Made by a program: the position numbers and the translations under genes. The notes beneath the pieces are model-generated. The model was not told where the DNA came from. It worked only from the letters and a program-made list of their open reading frames with translations, and did no database searches. This document shows positions 11,759-22,684 of a stretch of DNA of 64,000 bases, piece by piece. Origin of the DNA: Cenococcum geophilum 1.58 (Eukaryota > Ascomycota > Dothideomycetes > Gloniales > Gloniaceae); assembly GCA_001692895.1 (NCBI GenBank), contig KV748177.1, positions 4,068,130-4,132,129 of the forward strand, read 5' to 3'. How positions within the stretch are numbered: position 1 is the stretch's first letter; every line of letters starts with the position of its first letter.

Positions 11759-12020
11759 GTGTCACCGGTAAGTAGAAGGTAAGTCGAAGGTAAGTTGAAG
11801 GTAGAACAAGTTTCACGTATTGAATGACAAATGCTTCTGACCACTTCTATTCAGAGACTAATCGCTGGTTCTTCTCTAGAGGAGAACCAGCTCCCTATAT
11901 GATCTTTCTAAGATGCTAGCAAAACCCTTTGCCCCTTATCTGTCTGACCGTGTCTTCTGGGACGTAGATGGAACATAGATGAGACCTCCTTCTGTCTCAT
12001 CTGATATGTACCTTGTGGGG
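11759..12020. repeat. 11-bp tandem repeat and near-perfect 28-bp palindrome
   Basis: GGTAAGTAGAA, GGTAAGTCGAA and GGTAAGTTGAA follow each other at about 11768-11800. A near-palindrome with GCTGGTTCTTC and GAGAACCAGC arms and a TCTAGA-like centre lies at about 11867-11894. The segment starts TGTCACC and a candidate ACA end lies near 12030, which is LTR-like, but no target duplication was found. Confidence 0.5.
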
Positions 12021-12374
12021 AATTCCGTTACACTTTTAATCCTAAACGGCTTATCTACTCCATTAGTAAAGCCAGCGCTAACCATAGCCGCTTAATAAAA
12101 CCATGTTTTCTTTAGCGTCCGAAGGACTAAAGTCCTAATACTTCAAGCTATTGTATAGAGTTGGGATTCTAGAGATATCTAGAAACAACACTTAGACCAG
12201 GCTAAGAGCTCAAAGGGCAGATACCAGAGAAGATCTAAAGGCCACCCCCGTCAAAGCCACAAAACTCAGCACGCGTCTATGCAATTAACGGACCATAACA
12301 GGTGTGCTACTTGTATTTCGATGCCGCCGTACAGCGAAAAGGAGCGGTCGCTCATAGAAGAGCATGCCTGAAAA

Positions 12375-12600
12375 GAGGCAGTGTGGCAGTGCACATCACA
12401 GCCTCGTTGCCTTGCGCTTAGCGTACTCTGCCTTATACCAACCCACGACAGGCTTCTATAAACAAATTACGGTTGATGAGGCAGTGTGGCAGTGCATAGC
12501 ACAGCCCCGTTACCCTGCGTTTAGCGTACTCTACCTTATGCCCAACCTATAACAGGCTTCTATAAACAAATCACGGTTAACAAGGTAGCATTATAGTTGG
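12375..12600. repeat. 103-bp tandem duplication
   Basis: GAGGCAGTGTGGCAGTGCA begins at 12375 and again at 12478, and the following sequence matches through the whole 103-bp period. A third, decayed start is visible near 12581. The small ORF spanning it (12364-12552) is explained by the repeat. Confidence 0.8.
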
Positions 12601-12844
12601 TAATAAATTTATTATAATAGATCGGCTTAAGAATTTTAATTTTAATCTAGATTTCGGTTCTTTATATAGCTATAGCTTAATCTTTACTAACCTAAGGTAG
12701 TCAACCACCCTAATTTTGGTTTTAATATAGAGTTTATAAGATCCTCTAAAATCTTTCTAACAATTTCCCTATAATTTAAAGTAGTATAAACAATAATAAG
12801 AGCTCCTCTCCTACCTCTTATCCGCCTATCTGGTAGCGGCAGGG

Positions 12845-15180
12845 CGTTATCATCTAGTAATATTACCAATTCCGAGGACAGACCATAAACTCTTATTAGC
12901 GAAGTAAAAGAACATCTCCTCGCTGAACTAGAACGGTTATACTAGACTAGCGTTAAGTATAAACTTAAATCTGTCCTCTTTACGCTTAGAACCTAGCAGC
13001 CATATAAATTTAGTTATATTACCTTAGCAGACAAATCCAATAATTTTGTCTATAGCTTTAACACGTTCATCGACCAAGTTAGCGAAGAAAGCTATAAATT
13101 TGCTAATCAGGTTATAAAACTAAAAGATTAAGTTAATCCAAGCGCTAAATAAGACTATATCCAGGCCCTAGAGTAAAGTGCGCAATATATAGCTACGGAA
13201 TAGAAGAGTTCGCAGCTTAAAGCGGCAATTTAACAGGCCATTAAGGACCAAGAATTTAAGTCGCCGCTACGTTGTTAAACTAGGATACTACTTTAAGCAA
13301 TTAGATTACTAGATATTAAGAAGCTAGTTAAGTATTATTCTCTACTAAATAAGCTATCTTTCTAAAAGAGACTTACTGTGCCTTAGTTGTAACTTAACAC
13401 GTATAGTAAGACCAGAATACCTATCCTAACTTCCCTACAGTGCTTATCTTACAGGAGCATCATCTAGGGTAGTATATACTGTAAAAATTTAATAGAAAAG
13501 GGCTAAAGGTATATATCTATAAAGCAAATATACGAAGATTGCTACTATAAAAAGTTCCTTAGAAAGCTAAAGTTTACAAAGATATATAAGTATTACATCC
13601 TTAATAAGGTCATCACTCCTCCTATTAGCTAGAAGATCTATATATATAAAGACGTACCGTATTACAACTCCTAGGGAAAAGGCTTAATTCTATTTCCAGT
13701 AAGTAAAGATAATAAATACTACAAAGCCGACAAGCTAGAAATGGTTGAATGCGGCCTACTTAAGCTTAGAGAAATTATCGCTAAGGCAAAATACAACGGC
13801 ATGCAAATAATTACTACCCAGAAGAAGTAAAAGAAAAAGAAAAACTTAGCTAATAAAAGCCAAGAAGATAGTTAGCGCGTTATAATAACGAAGTAAAAGT
13901 AGGCGCAGCGGCCTAAAACTGTTACATAGCAAAGTTAGCATACTCTAGACAGAGATGCGACGACTAGGACTGCTATTGCGGTTAAGGAGGCAAAAGCCGA
14001 CAAGGATATCCCTTTTTTCTTAAAACAGTATACTAAGAAGTATCCATTTAGAAATGTCTATATAGCGCTATAGATCGGACTTATTATTATAGAGAATAGT
14101 GTCGCCTAGTAAGTTTCTATGGACCGCAACTTTAAATATCTGGAATAACTCTAACAAATAATTAGTACAAAAGGAGGAGCTCTTATTACCTTTAAAAATA
14201 GCCCTACTCTTCACTCCCAAAAACCAATTAAGAAAGCGAGATGCCTTACTCTAAGCGAAAATCCCATATAACAGCTTTAGTGGCAAGACAGGCTATAGGG
14301 AAAGCTAAAGCGCTTCAAGTCCATTATAAAGCAAGTTATTAGCTCTCCGTTCACCAGACTTCTTAACAAGTCCCTTAAAATAAGCATTATTAACGGCTTA
14401 ATCGCCGCAAGTAAGGAGGCTTTTAACAATCCTAGCTTAAGTCATCAGGACCACACTAAATAGCTAAAACGCCTTCTAAAACCTAGTATTAAGGAGTTAA
14501 AAGTTCTAATTAGGTCTTAATTGTTTATTTACCTAGCGAGCATTATATCGCGTTTACTGGATATAAAGGTAAACCTAAGGTAGTCACTAACAAACAACAA
14601 CTACCAGAACTTCTATAACGCGCTTATTGATCTAAATATCTTTAGGCCTCTTATCGCTAATCCCTCTTTAGTCAGCGCCCAAAAGAAGCCTATACCGAAA
14701 TTATACCTTATAAGCTTTATCTGTCGGCCTACTAGCTACTTAAAACCAAAAATTAAGTTAAAGTTTAACGTGCCAAAGGGTTTAACAGAAGAATACCTAC
14801 TCTAATTTAGATACGGTAGACATAATAAAGCCAACATTATTAACACCTTATAAGAGTACTGGCACAACTAGGGCGCATTTAGAAAGCATCTATATAAGTA
14901 TTAGGACCTCTTCCCTTAGGACTACACTAAAGCGTTTAGGCGATATCCAATAACTTACGGCGATTGCAATTTGGCGAAACATATTTAGGCTTTTCCTTTT
15001 AACTCGTAGTTAATTATATCGTTGCACTTAACAAGGGATTAGTATAATTATCCTCCAGATAACAAAACAACTATAACAGACATCGCATGGATAAGGAATA
15101 GACTCCTCGTTTTGTCTACCCAGGAGAAACTAATCCTTACAGCTAGGGCAATGGCTAGGAACGCATAGTAGCGCGTACCC
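12845..15180 (+). pseudogene. Long unrecognised gene, RIP-degraded
   Basis: Reading TAA/TAG as Gln, the plus strand has one frame, with a few slips, of about 750 codons. Visible segments include YKFSYITLADKSNNFVYSFN (about 13010-13070), YEDCYYKKFLRKLKF (13530-13580), a Lys-rich linker near 13830, FICRPTSYLKPKIKLKFNVP (about 14720-14780), FRYGRHNKANIINTLQEYW (14810-14870), and ITDIAWIRNRLLVLSTQEKL (about 15080-15140). The Cys-poor, helical, basic composition does not match transposase, polymerase or helicase families I know. The conserved look of the last third suggests a real protein family. It lies in the same RIP block as the lipase and GRDP relics. Confidence 0.6.
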
Positions 15181-16391
15181 ACTTCAACACCATACTCAAG
15201 TTAACGAGATCCACATAGTAAACTTTAGGGGCAATAAGCAGTATAATATCGTAGAGCAGAGCATTAGCAAGTGCTCTATCCGTCTCTTTCTTCTTAAGCA
15301 ACTCATAGGGAATACAACTAGGAATCTGGCGAAGTTTAATTTTTACAAAGGCCTTTTTATAGTAACCCCATTTGCTAGTATACTAGATAGAGAAGCGGAT
15401 AGGGCGTTGCATCCGTTTTAGCAGGCATAAAAACAGGCACAAGAAGATACCTACAAGAACCGCCCATAGAAAAGAAAAGGGGAGGGTGAACATTTTCTTC
15501 AAGCAACCGCGATCTATAGTCGTAGATCTCCAGCTATAGCTAAGTAGTTCATCTCGCCATAAGAGAGCACCTATAATAATGTTAGAGAATACAGAAAAGC
15601 CGTATATAATTCTAAAGCTTCCTTAGTCAAACTACTCTCAAGTATAGAAATACGGCCAAATGTATACTTACATCATTGCAATTCCAACGTAGAACATGGC
15701 CATAAATTCCCTGCACAGCTCCTCTCCATAGTTCCAGTCCGTTATATTAATCACCCTGGCCCGCTTAAAAAAAATAAGCCTTTAGTCAGCCGTCCCGTTA
15801 AGTGGGACTTAGGTATATTAGTATTTCGTCTTACCAACATAGCTTGTCTTAATACTCGTGGCAATAATTAGAGCCATAACTATTAAGGCGTCGACGATTC
15901 CTATGTAAAGGAGCAACCGATTTAAAGACAAAATTGTGGGTATCCATATAACAAAGTTCCAAGCAAAAGCGAAGGTACCCTAAAGATGTTAGTAATTTCC
16001 TTATATTATAGGATTCAAGAGCTTTATAGAGCATACCCATAGACCAGCAAATTATTCCCCGACCTGTATTTTATAACTTAAAGGAGGTCCTAGAAGTATC
16101 CCGGCATGTTTCTTGACAAAGATCCAATGCTTTATCGATAGGGAGAAGTAGGCTGCAAGCGGTACATGGCATAAGAACCGGATCGCTCCGGAGACAGCAC
16201 CGCCTCCCCTCGTCATTTACCCTAAATATTGCTGGGTTCAAGGAGACCAAACACGTGAAATTATTGTTAAGTATCGGCTGTGGATTGAAGAAGATCGCAC
16301 AAACGGCTCGAGAGCACCGTTCGGGGGTTGTAGAAGAGCGATGCAAAATATCGACCGAGCTGCGCTAGGACACAGGAACAGGCACGGGGTG
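15181..16391. other. No gene recognised
   Basis: RIP alteration fades through this stretch. Short overlapping ORFs at 15849-16429 have no recognisable motifs and lie on the edge of the palindromic element. The part up to about 15700 may hold the frame-shifted end of the upstream degraded gene. Confidence 0.4.
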
Positions 16392-17196
16392 CAGCTGAGC
16401 GTGGTCACGGAAAAGTTGAACGTGGTCACCGATGGGGTCGCCGAAAGTTGAGCGTGGTCACCGATGGAACCGCCGGCAAAAGGTCGGCGTGGTCACACTT
16501 TTGCCCATACAGAACGCGCATCAGTAGCCACAATTTACCTTAGCGACCGTATGCACTGAATATGCGATGTATATGCTGAGCATATACGTACACCTATAAG
16601 AATAAGTCGCGGTAGTAAACTGGCTTATTTAGTAAGCATATGCTAAGTATACGCTGAGAATATACTGGGCATATGCTACGTATATGCTTAGCACATACTT
16701 ACTAAACAAGCCAGTTTACTACCGCGACTTATTCTTATAGGTGTATGCATATGCTAAGCATATTTAGTGCATACGGTTAGCATATGCTACGTATATGCTT
16801 AGCGAATACTATAGTATAGCCTACCTTATATAAAACATAAAGGCAATACTTTAGAGGATAGTATATAAGGAGTAAGGTCTCTTTAATATAAAGGTAGAGT
16901 GTATANAGTGAGCATATNCTCTGTATATGCTAAGACTATACATTACATATGCAGGATATTCTAATAACTTAGTTTATTAATTTTATTATTGCATATNCCC
17001 CGCATATGCNCGGCATACAACCGTTAATTTTTATTTATTAAATATTTTAAATTCTATTAAAATAAATATTTTGGTTTGTATATGCGCTGCATATGCATAA
17101 AGCTCAGCGTGGTCAGAAGTTGAGCGTGGTTAGACAGGTTCTGACCACGTTGAACTTTGTGACCACGCCGAGTTTTTCCGTGACCACGCCGAGCTG
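16392..17196. mobile_element. 805-bp palindromic element with CGTGGTCAC motif clusters
   Basis: The left end CAGCTGAGCGTGGTCACGGA and the right end, read on the other strand CAGCTCGGCGTGGTCACGGA, form imperfect terminal inverted repeats. The core CGTGGTCAC occurs four times in one direction at 16392-16495 and about five times in both directions at 17100-17196. The interior has a 57-bp inverted repeat and many CATATGC palindromes. Subterminal motif clusters of this kind are typical of hAT-like non-autonomous elements. No matching 8-bp target duplication is visible, so the class is uncertain. Confidence 0.55.
16591..16743. repeat. 57-bp inverted repeat with 39-nt loop
   Basis: The arm 16591-16647 matches the complement of 16687-16743 with about three mismatches. 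It includes the shared block GAATAAGTCGCGGTAGTAAA. The loop and flanks are rich in self-complementary CATATGC and AGCATATGCT words. Confidence 0.9.
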
Positions 17197-17602
17197 TGAG
17201 CCCGAACAGGCAGCACAGCCTCCCACACAGACCACCCCCTTTCTGAGCGCATCTCAGAATCAACACCTCGACAATAGAACCCTTATAATTAAATTATTTT
17301 GCATTTACTTTCAAAGCTCAAGGACGCAATGAAAAGACTATTTCACTTATAGTACGATACTGCGGAAAAAGGTCTTTGGTCCTTAGCATTCATGCACAAC
17401 ATCGTCGCTTGCAACTCCAAACGAGTGGCAGGNACAGAACATCGAGATCCGAGTTTAAAGCGATGTTATCTTAACCGACCTAGGGGCAGCGGGAAAGAGA
17501 ATAGAAAAAGAGCGGGCAAAGCCTTAAACAAAAGTTTCTTCTTTCTTATTTATTAAAGCAGTATACTAAGGCTAGTTTAGATGCAGAATAGGTCAAGCTA
17601 TA
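17197..17602. other. No gene recognised
   Basis: AT-rich spacer with one ambiguous base near 17433. No coding or repeat structure seen. Confidence 0.5.
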
Positions 17603-17752
17603 TACAAGGGGGCTACCTGAGCGGGCCAACTGCGCTCCCTGCTAGTTTTAGTGGCATTATAATGATATCCTATGAAAATAGTGTACACACGGCTATAACG
17701 CCACTGAAACTAGCAGGGAGCGCGGTTGGCCCGCTCAGGTTGCCCCCTTGTA
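17603..17752. mobile_element. 146-bp MITE with about 51-bp TIRs and TA target duplication
   Basis: CAAGGGGGCTACCTGAGCGG at 17605 is matched in inverted orientation by the sequence ending CCCCCTTG at 17750. The arms continue to about 17655 and from about 17700 with few mismatches. TA at 17603-17604 and 17751-17752 flanks the element, the target duplication of Tc1/mariner superfamily elements. The 44-bp centre has no coding capacity. Confidence 0.85.
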
Positions 17753-17814
17753 AGCATGCCAACTAGTAATATTTAACGGTAGTAAAACGTAATCCTTCAC
17801 GAATGTTGCCACCA

Positions 17815-17975
17815 CTAGCAGGGAGGGCGGCCGACCCGCTCCGGCCACAGCCTTGTGAGGTGGCGAATTCTGTAGCCGTTTTCAGAGAGTTGAGTTAGTT
17901 GACCAGACGCATGGCTGAGGTTAAGTTAGATCACAAGGCTGCGGGGCTAAGGTTGGCCCACTTGCCAAGACTCCG
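17815..17975. mobile_element. Degenerate relatives of the neighbouring MITE
   Basis: ACTAGCAGGGAGGGCGGCCG followed by CCTTGTGA near 17816-17857 resembles the right arm of the 17605-17750 MITE, and TCACAAGGCTGCGGGGCTAA near 17929 resembles a left arm. They could be two arms of one decayed element. Boundaries are not clear. Confidence 0.45.
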
Positions 17976-20590
17976 CACAGCCACAGGCTTGGACTTGCTT
18001 GATTAACGTAAGTAAATTACTCCCTGGATATCACGTGGAATGTGCAGGGTCGTTTTACACTAGCCGGAATTGGTAATTGCTTTAATTAGAGGTAGTAACC
18101 CGCGTGGCGACCTTGTATAAATTTGCGTACCATAGTAGACACAAGGCTAATAATGACTTCCCAATATTGTAACGAAGTTCGGGCTCGGATAAGACCCTAT
18201 TATAAGTTTTGTAAGGGGTAAGAGCTTAATAGTGGTGCTGTAGTAAAGGGATATTATTACGCCCCAAAAGGAGGCTCTCTGCGAACAAGGCGCGAAGGCG
18301 ACGATGCGAGCGTAATTTTTAGATATGAAGGGTCTCGAATATTGCAGAGTAGCTACAGCATACGACTTATATATAATTATAGTGAAGCACGACGTGTGCG
18401 CAGAGTTATAGTTGCTTAAAGTCAAAGTACCCCTCATATTTTCCGGTACGGTGGGTTTTCCGCGACGCAGGGATGGACGTTAACTGCCTAAAGGACCTAT
18501 AGAAATCCACACCCATACTGTAGAGGGCCATAGAATTATAAAATTGTCCCGAGACATTCTCCCGCCCGCTTTAAAAGGCCTATATAGCTATCCACAAGCC
18601 ATGGTACGTTTGTAAGCTTCTTGGCCTTCACGTGCACGCAGTCGCAATATAAGACCGTAATAGCAGAGTTAAATGGGAGAGGATGTGTTCAATAGAGACA
18701 GACCATTTTAAAGGTTTAGGAAGGGTCGCCTTCATCTATAAGGTTTGTATNCATGTCGTTAATGCAACTGTTAATGTATAAGCATTGTGCATTAGAATTA
18801 TAGGGGCTTGCGACGTAAGTGATAGCTGTTTTAGTAGTCTACGAGCACTTTCTACCGCCCGATAGTGCTTGATTTTCATTATAAAATGTTTCGGCAGGGG
18901 GCGTAGGAGTAGGACGAAATTGAGGGTAATCCCTGTATGGCAGTTCTGGGCGCACTGTGTGGATGGTCATAAAACCTGTTAATTTATGTATTGTTAACAC
19001 TAAACACGCATTATTAAGCCAAGGAGTGTTACAAACATACTGTCAGGTCACTGAGCAGGCTGATGGAATGATACATATATGATGCTCTATGAGGAAGAAT
19101 CCCAGGGGCTCGAGGGCCCCGAGAAGGTATCTACACGATGGCCCGCGCGCTGTCACGTGACCCATCACGTGCACGTCGCTGAGCTCAAAGAGACTGCCCA
19201 AGTACCCCCCCCCTCCCAACACATACCGCTTATCCTAGAGGCATGCGGGGGCATATGCCGAAGTACCCATTACCGGTTGAGGATAGATCTTCCGCTCTAC
19301 CGAATCCGGGGTCGCCTAAAGAGGTGTAACGAGATAGGACTACTTTAAGCTCTCGTTTTTGATCTCCTTATTGTCAACGTCTGTCGTTTCTAGCATTAAT
19401 AGATCTTCTTCAGACACGTTAATACTTATTTCTCTTCAGATCGCATATCTAACCGCGCTAGCTCCAGTTTCGGTTACTTATTGATGCGGGTCCACTAGTC
19501 CAATTGGTTTGCTCACGGAATCTCACAAACCGGGGTCTGTCAAGGCCGTATGCGACCACATTTTCGGCTATCACGGAGTACTAAGGTCTCCTTAACGCAA
19601 GCGAGGAAGTAACTCGTTCAGTCTGCAAAGTCACTAAGGACTGCTGACTCGGGTTCGGGGCAATCGAAGATTCGGAACGTGTTTGATGACCTTTCCAGCG
19701 CTAGACATTTAGCCAATATATATTAAAACCGGCGAGCCCACACGTCTTGGATCTAAGAAAGGAACATCACTAGTTTCTCCGTTGACGCAGCGTCCGAAGT
19801 CGTCAGCGTTAATATGGTGTTGGAGATTCTTCGAAGAATTCATCGAAGGATTTGGGTTTTTAGGGGAGGGGGAGTGTACGGCGCATCGGATCGGACAAAT
19901 CCCGTTCATACTGCAAGTCCCGGCAAAATGAAGCTTACTCAATCCTCCCAAAATAGCCTAACGGTTTTCTCCATCCCTGACCCCAGCAACAAAGCTTGCG
20001 CCCCGATTCGAAGTAAAGTTAGGTGTTGAAACCCGGAACGTGCATACCAAACTGATGGCGCTGGCTAATTTGGGAGGGACTCAGGGCTAAGGCTGAAGTT
20101 TCAAGATTTCAGCAAGAAATTCACCATGACGAATGGTTAAACACTGCGGCGCATCACAATCTTTTTAACTTTTATTATTTTGTGGCTGCTACAATGTGAG
20201 ATTTTAGCTTCTTTGCTCAACTCACCCAGCAAAGTTAATTCTTCTCCAGTTTTGGCTTGACGCTGACTCAGACCAATTTCAAACCCGCACAGGGACTATC
20301 CACCCCTACTCCCGCTCCGTCCAATCGTCTAAAAGTACATGGCCTTTCTCCCGCCTGATGATGCGGAAATGATCTTCCGAAGCTCTTTTATCCAGAGCTC
20401 TTGGAAAATGGAGCGTGATCGCAAGATCGGTCCAGCCCTGGGGGCTTAGAAACGTTTTAGGAGGGCCCGAAGGCAAATCCCCTGAAAAACGAGAACGTGC
20501 TGAGATGCTCAGTTTGGAGACAATCCATTTTTCATCCTTAATATTTTTCTAATTTGCTTCTCGCAGCGATGCTGCGGTGAAACAGTGATA
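17976..20590. other. Intergenic stretch without a recognised gene
   Basis: Base composition is balanced and there are stops in all frames apart from short ORFs (18147-18437, 19079-19348, 19709-20029) that lack motifs. A close pair of CACGTG E-box words sits at about 19156-19171. One N lies near 18752. Confidence 0.5.
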
Positions 20591-22684
20591 CTATCGTAAG
20601 GCCGGATCTTTCGCAAAAGGATAATGAGATTCTTCGGTAGAGGGTGTCCGTATCATCGGTACTCCAGGCATGCCACCGGGAACAGTATTGGTGCCTGATA
20701 ACTCCGCAGCTTCTGTAAAGGTCTCCCGTGGTGCCTCAGAAGCTCCATGTTGTTCCGCTAGCTCAACTGGCTTTTCTAAAGTTGCTGGTAGCTCGTAGTG
20801 GTGATTGGGTGGGCTCTGTAAATCCGCATTTTGTAACTCTGTCTTTTCTGCCCCATCAAGTTCCCGAGGTTCCATATCTTTACGGCGTTTCCGGGCTCGA
20901 AGCCAGAGAAGCAAACCTGCCAATATGGCTAGAGCGGCAACACCTCCTATAACCCCACCCGCAATGGCTCCAGCGTGACTTTTGTGACCAGCAGCGCCTA
21001 CAGGCGTTTGAGACGGGGTGGCTGACGGCGATGGTTGAGCTCTCGTGGTGTTAAACACTTCTGCGAGACCAGTTTGATTGTATCCGAGAATGGGGGACTT
21101 GATGGTTGCACCACCGCTTGGACTTCCTCCCAGCCAGTCAACAATTGGTGTCGGGACAAGGTATTCCGGCGCGTAGGCATTGTAGACACTTCCCCAGGTA
21201 ATTGTTGACATATCCAAAATCGCGACGCCCTTAATCTCCCAGTCGCACTGTTCATTTGTGGTGTTTCCGCCGAGTGTGAGCATCTGGCGGTTGCCAACAA
21301 CATGACAATCATGTCCCCAGCGTGGACTCTGACCAAAGTTTATCTGCGTCCAGTTGAATGCTGGAAGAGAAAGAACGTAGACGTCATCATATTCTACTGA
21401 CTTAATGGGATCGCGACCACCATATAAGTATCTGCTACAGTTAGAAATAGGAAGTTATACTTTTGATGCAAGTCTTACATATGGTGGCTGGAATTGTCGG
21501 GCGCGGAAGCGGAAACTGTGCAGAAATCTATACGAGGTTGGGGTATATCACCACTGGTAGACTGGCTATACCAGGTCCCATTCCCTCCAGTATTTTCAAG
21601 GTATGAGTTAATATCGAAAACATCAACAACGTCAAATCCAAGCTTTCAGGTATGTTAGCATTGAATTTGACATGCCATGGTTCTGGTAACCTTACCAGAC
21701 TGCCATCTGTGGAATTGCTTGTCAGATTGAGCTTCGGACTCAGTTGCCCTCCAAGTGCCACAAGAATCCCCTTCTTTCCTACCGGGGCAATATACTCCAT
21801 ACATCCGCCCACTCTCGGCCCATATCCAGTTATATTAGCGGTTGAAATATTCCTAGAAGTTTGACTGGTAAGGTCGATAACAAGCATGCCGCCAAGGTGG
21901 ACGGTAGTGTCGTTACCAAAATTCTGTGTCACTGGTGATGTTCCTTTATCAACCTGGCCGTTAAGGTAAAATCCCAGTGATTGGTCAACTGCTTCTGCCG
22001 CCGCCCCGTGGTTCGGCTTCCAGGGCTGCCCTATATCGTATTGATTCCACTTATTTGGATCCTGTACTGAGGAATTGTAGCTGTATGACCATAGAGAGTA
22101 TGTACTTGCATCAGGAGCCACATAGCCCAAGAAACTAGTGTTTCCCATGAATGTTGTTCCTCCGAAAGCAAACACTTCTTCGACATCCGCTGGGCCATGG
22201 AACATTGTCCCACGAATAAGACTGGGCGGATATGTTCCTGTCTTTGGGTTGGCCGTAGTTTTATCTTCATCTGTTATTGTGATGTTCGTCTTCCAATCCC
22301 ACGAGGTCACCATCGAGACTTTTATCATATATGTATCTGAATTGCCTTAGTATGGTTCTGTATTATACGAATATGGCAACTCACTGATTCCAAGAACTAT
22401 ATCAGAAGTTATTCCAGAATGATAGAATGTTTCTATCCCGCCATTGATGAACAGGGTATCGTCCTTCACAACCGCTACAAATGACCTATTAGTGTGACGG
22501 GCGAGACTGGAAGTAGGGATGTTCACTCACAGGACGAAAACCATCGCGAGCAAAAGTAGAAGATAGGATCCAACGGCGAATACAATTGGCAATGAACGAC
22601 GGTTGGTAACCAAATAAGAATAACGCAAAAAAAAAGTAAAGACGAGCGCAGCCTAGATAGTGACACCACAGGAGAGAATGCCAT
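20591..22684 (-). CDS. Kelch-repeat single-pass membrane protein
   Basis: Five exons on the minus strand (22684-22531, 22474-22385, 22336-21696, 21642-21479, 21434-20591) give 630 codons plus stop in one frame. The four introns are 44-56 nt with GTGAGT or GTAAG donors and CTAAC/CTAAT/CTAAG branch sites. Residues 1-35 are a signal peptide (hydrophobic LLFFCVILIWLPTVVHC). The ectodomain has Kelch-type blades: VKDDTLFINGG, EVFAFGGTTFMG, MLVIDL, KGILVALGGQ, RYLYGGRD, DDVYVLSLPAFNWTQI and RQMLTLGG. It also has many N-x-S/T glycosylation sites. A Pro/Ser/Thr linker leads to a Gly/Ala-rich membrane helix at about 505-528, stopped by RARKRRK, and a cytosolic tail of about 100 residues. This layout is common in ascomycete cell-surface Kelch proteins of unknown role. 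The start codon was chosen because it gives the signal peptide. Confidence 0.9.

Noticed and set aside
11759..12035. Solo LTR with TGT/ACA ends
   Set aside because: No 5-bp target duplication and no second copy in the window.
16071..16429. Overlapping minus-strand ORFs as a gene
   Set aside because: No motifs, and they cross into the palindromic element; different frames are equally open.
17057..17332. ORFs across the right end of the palindromic element
   Set aside because: They consist of the CGTGGTCAC repeats and AT-rich spacer.
18147..18437. 96-codon minus-strand ORF
   Set aside because: No recognisable domain and no supporting context.
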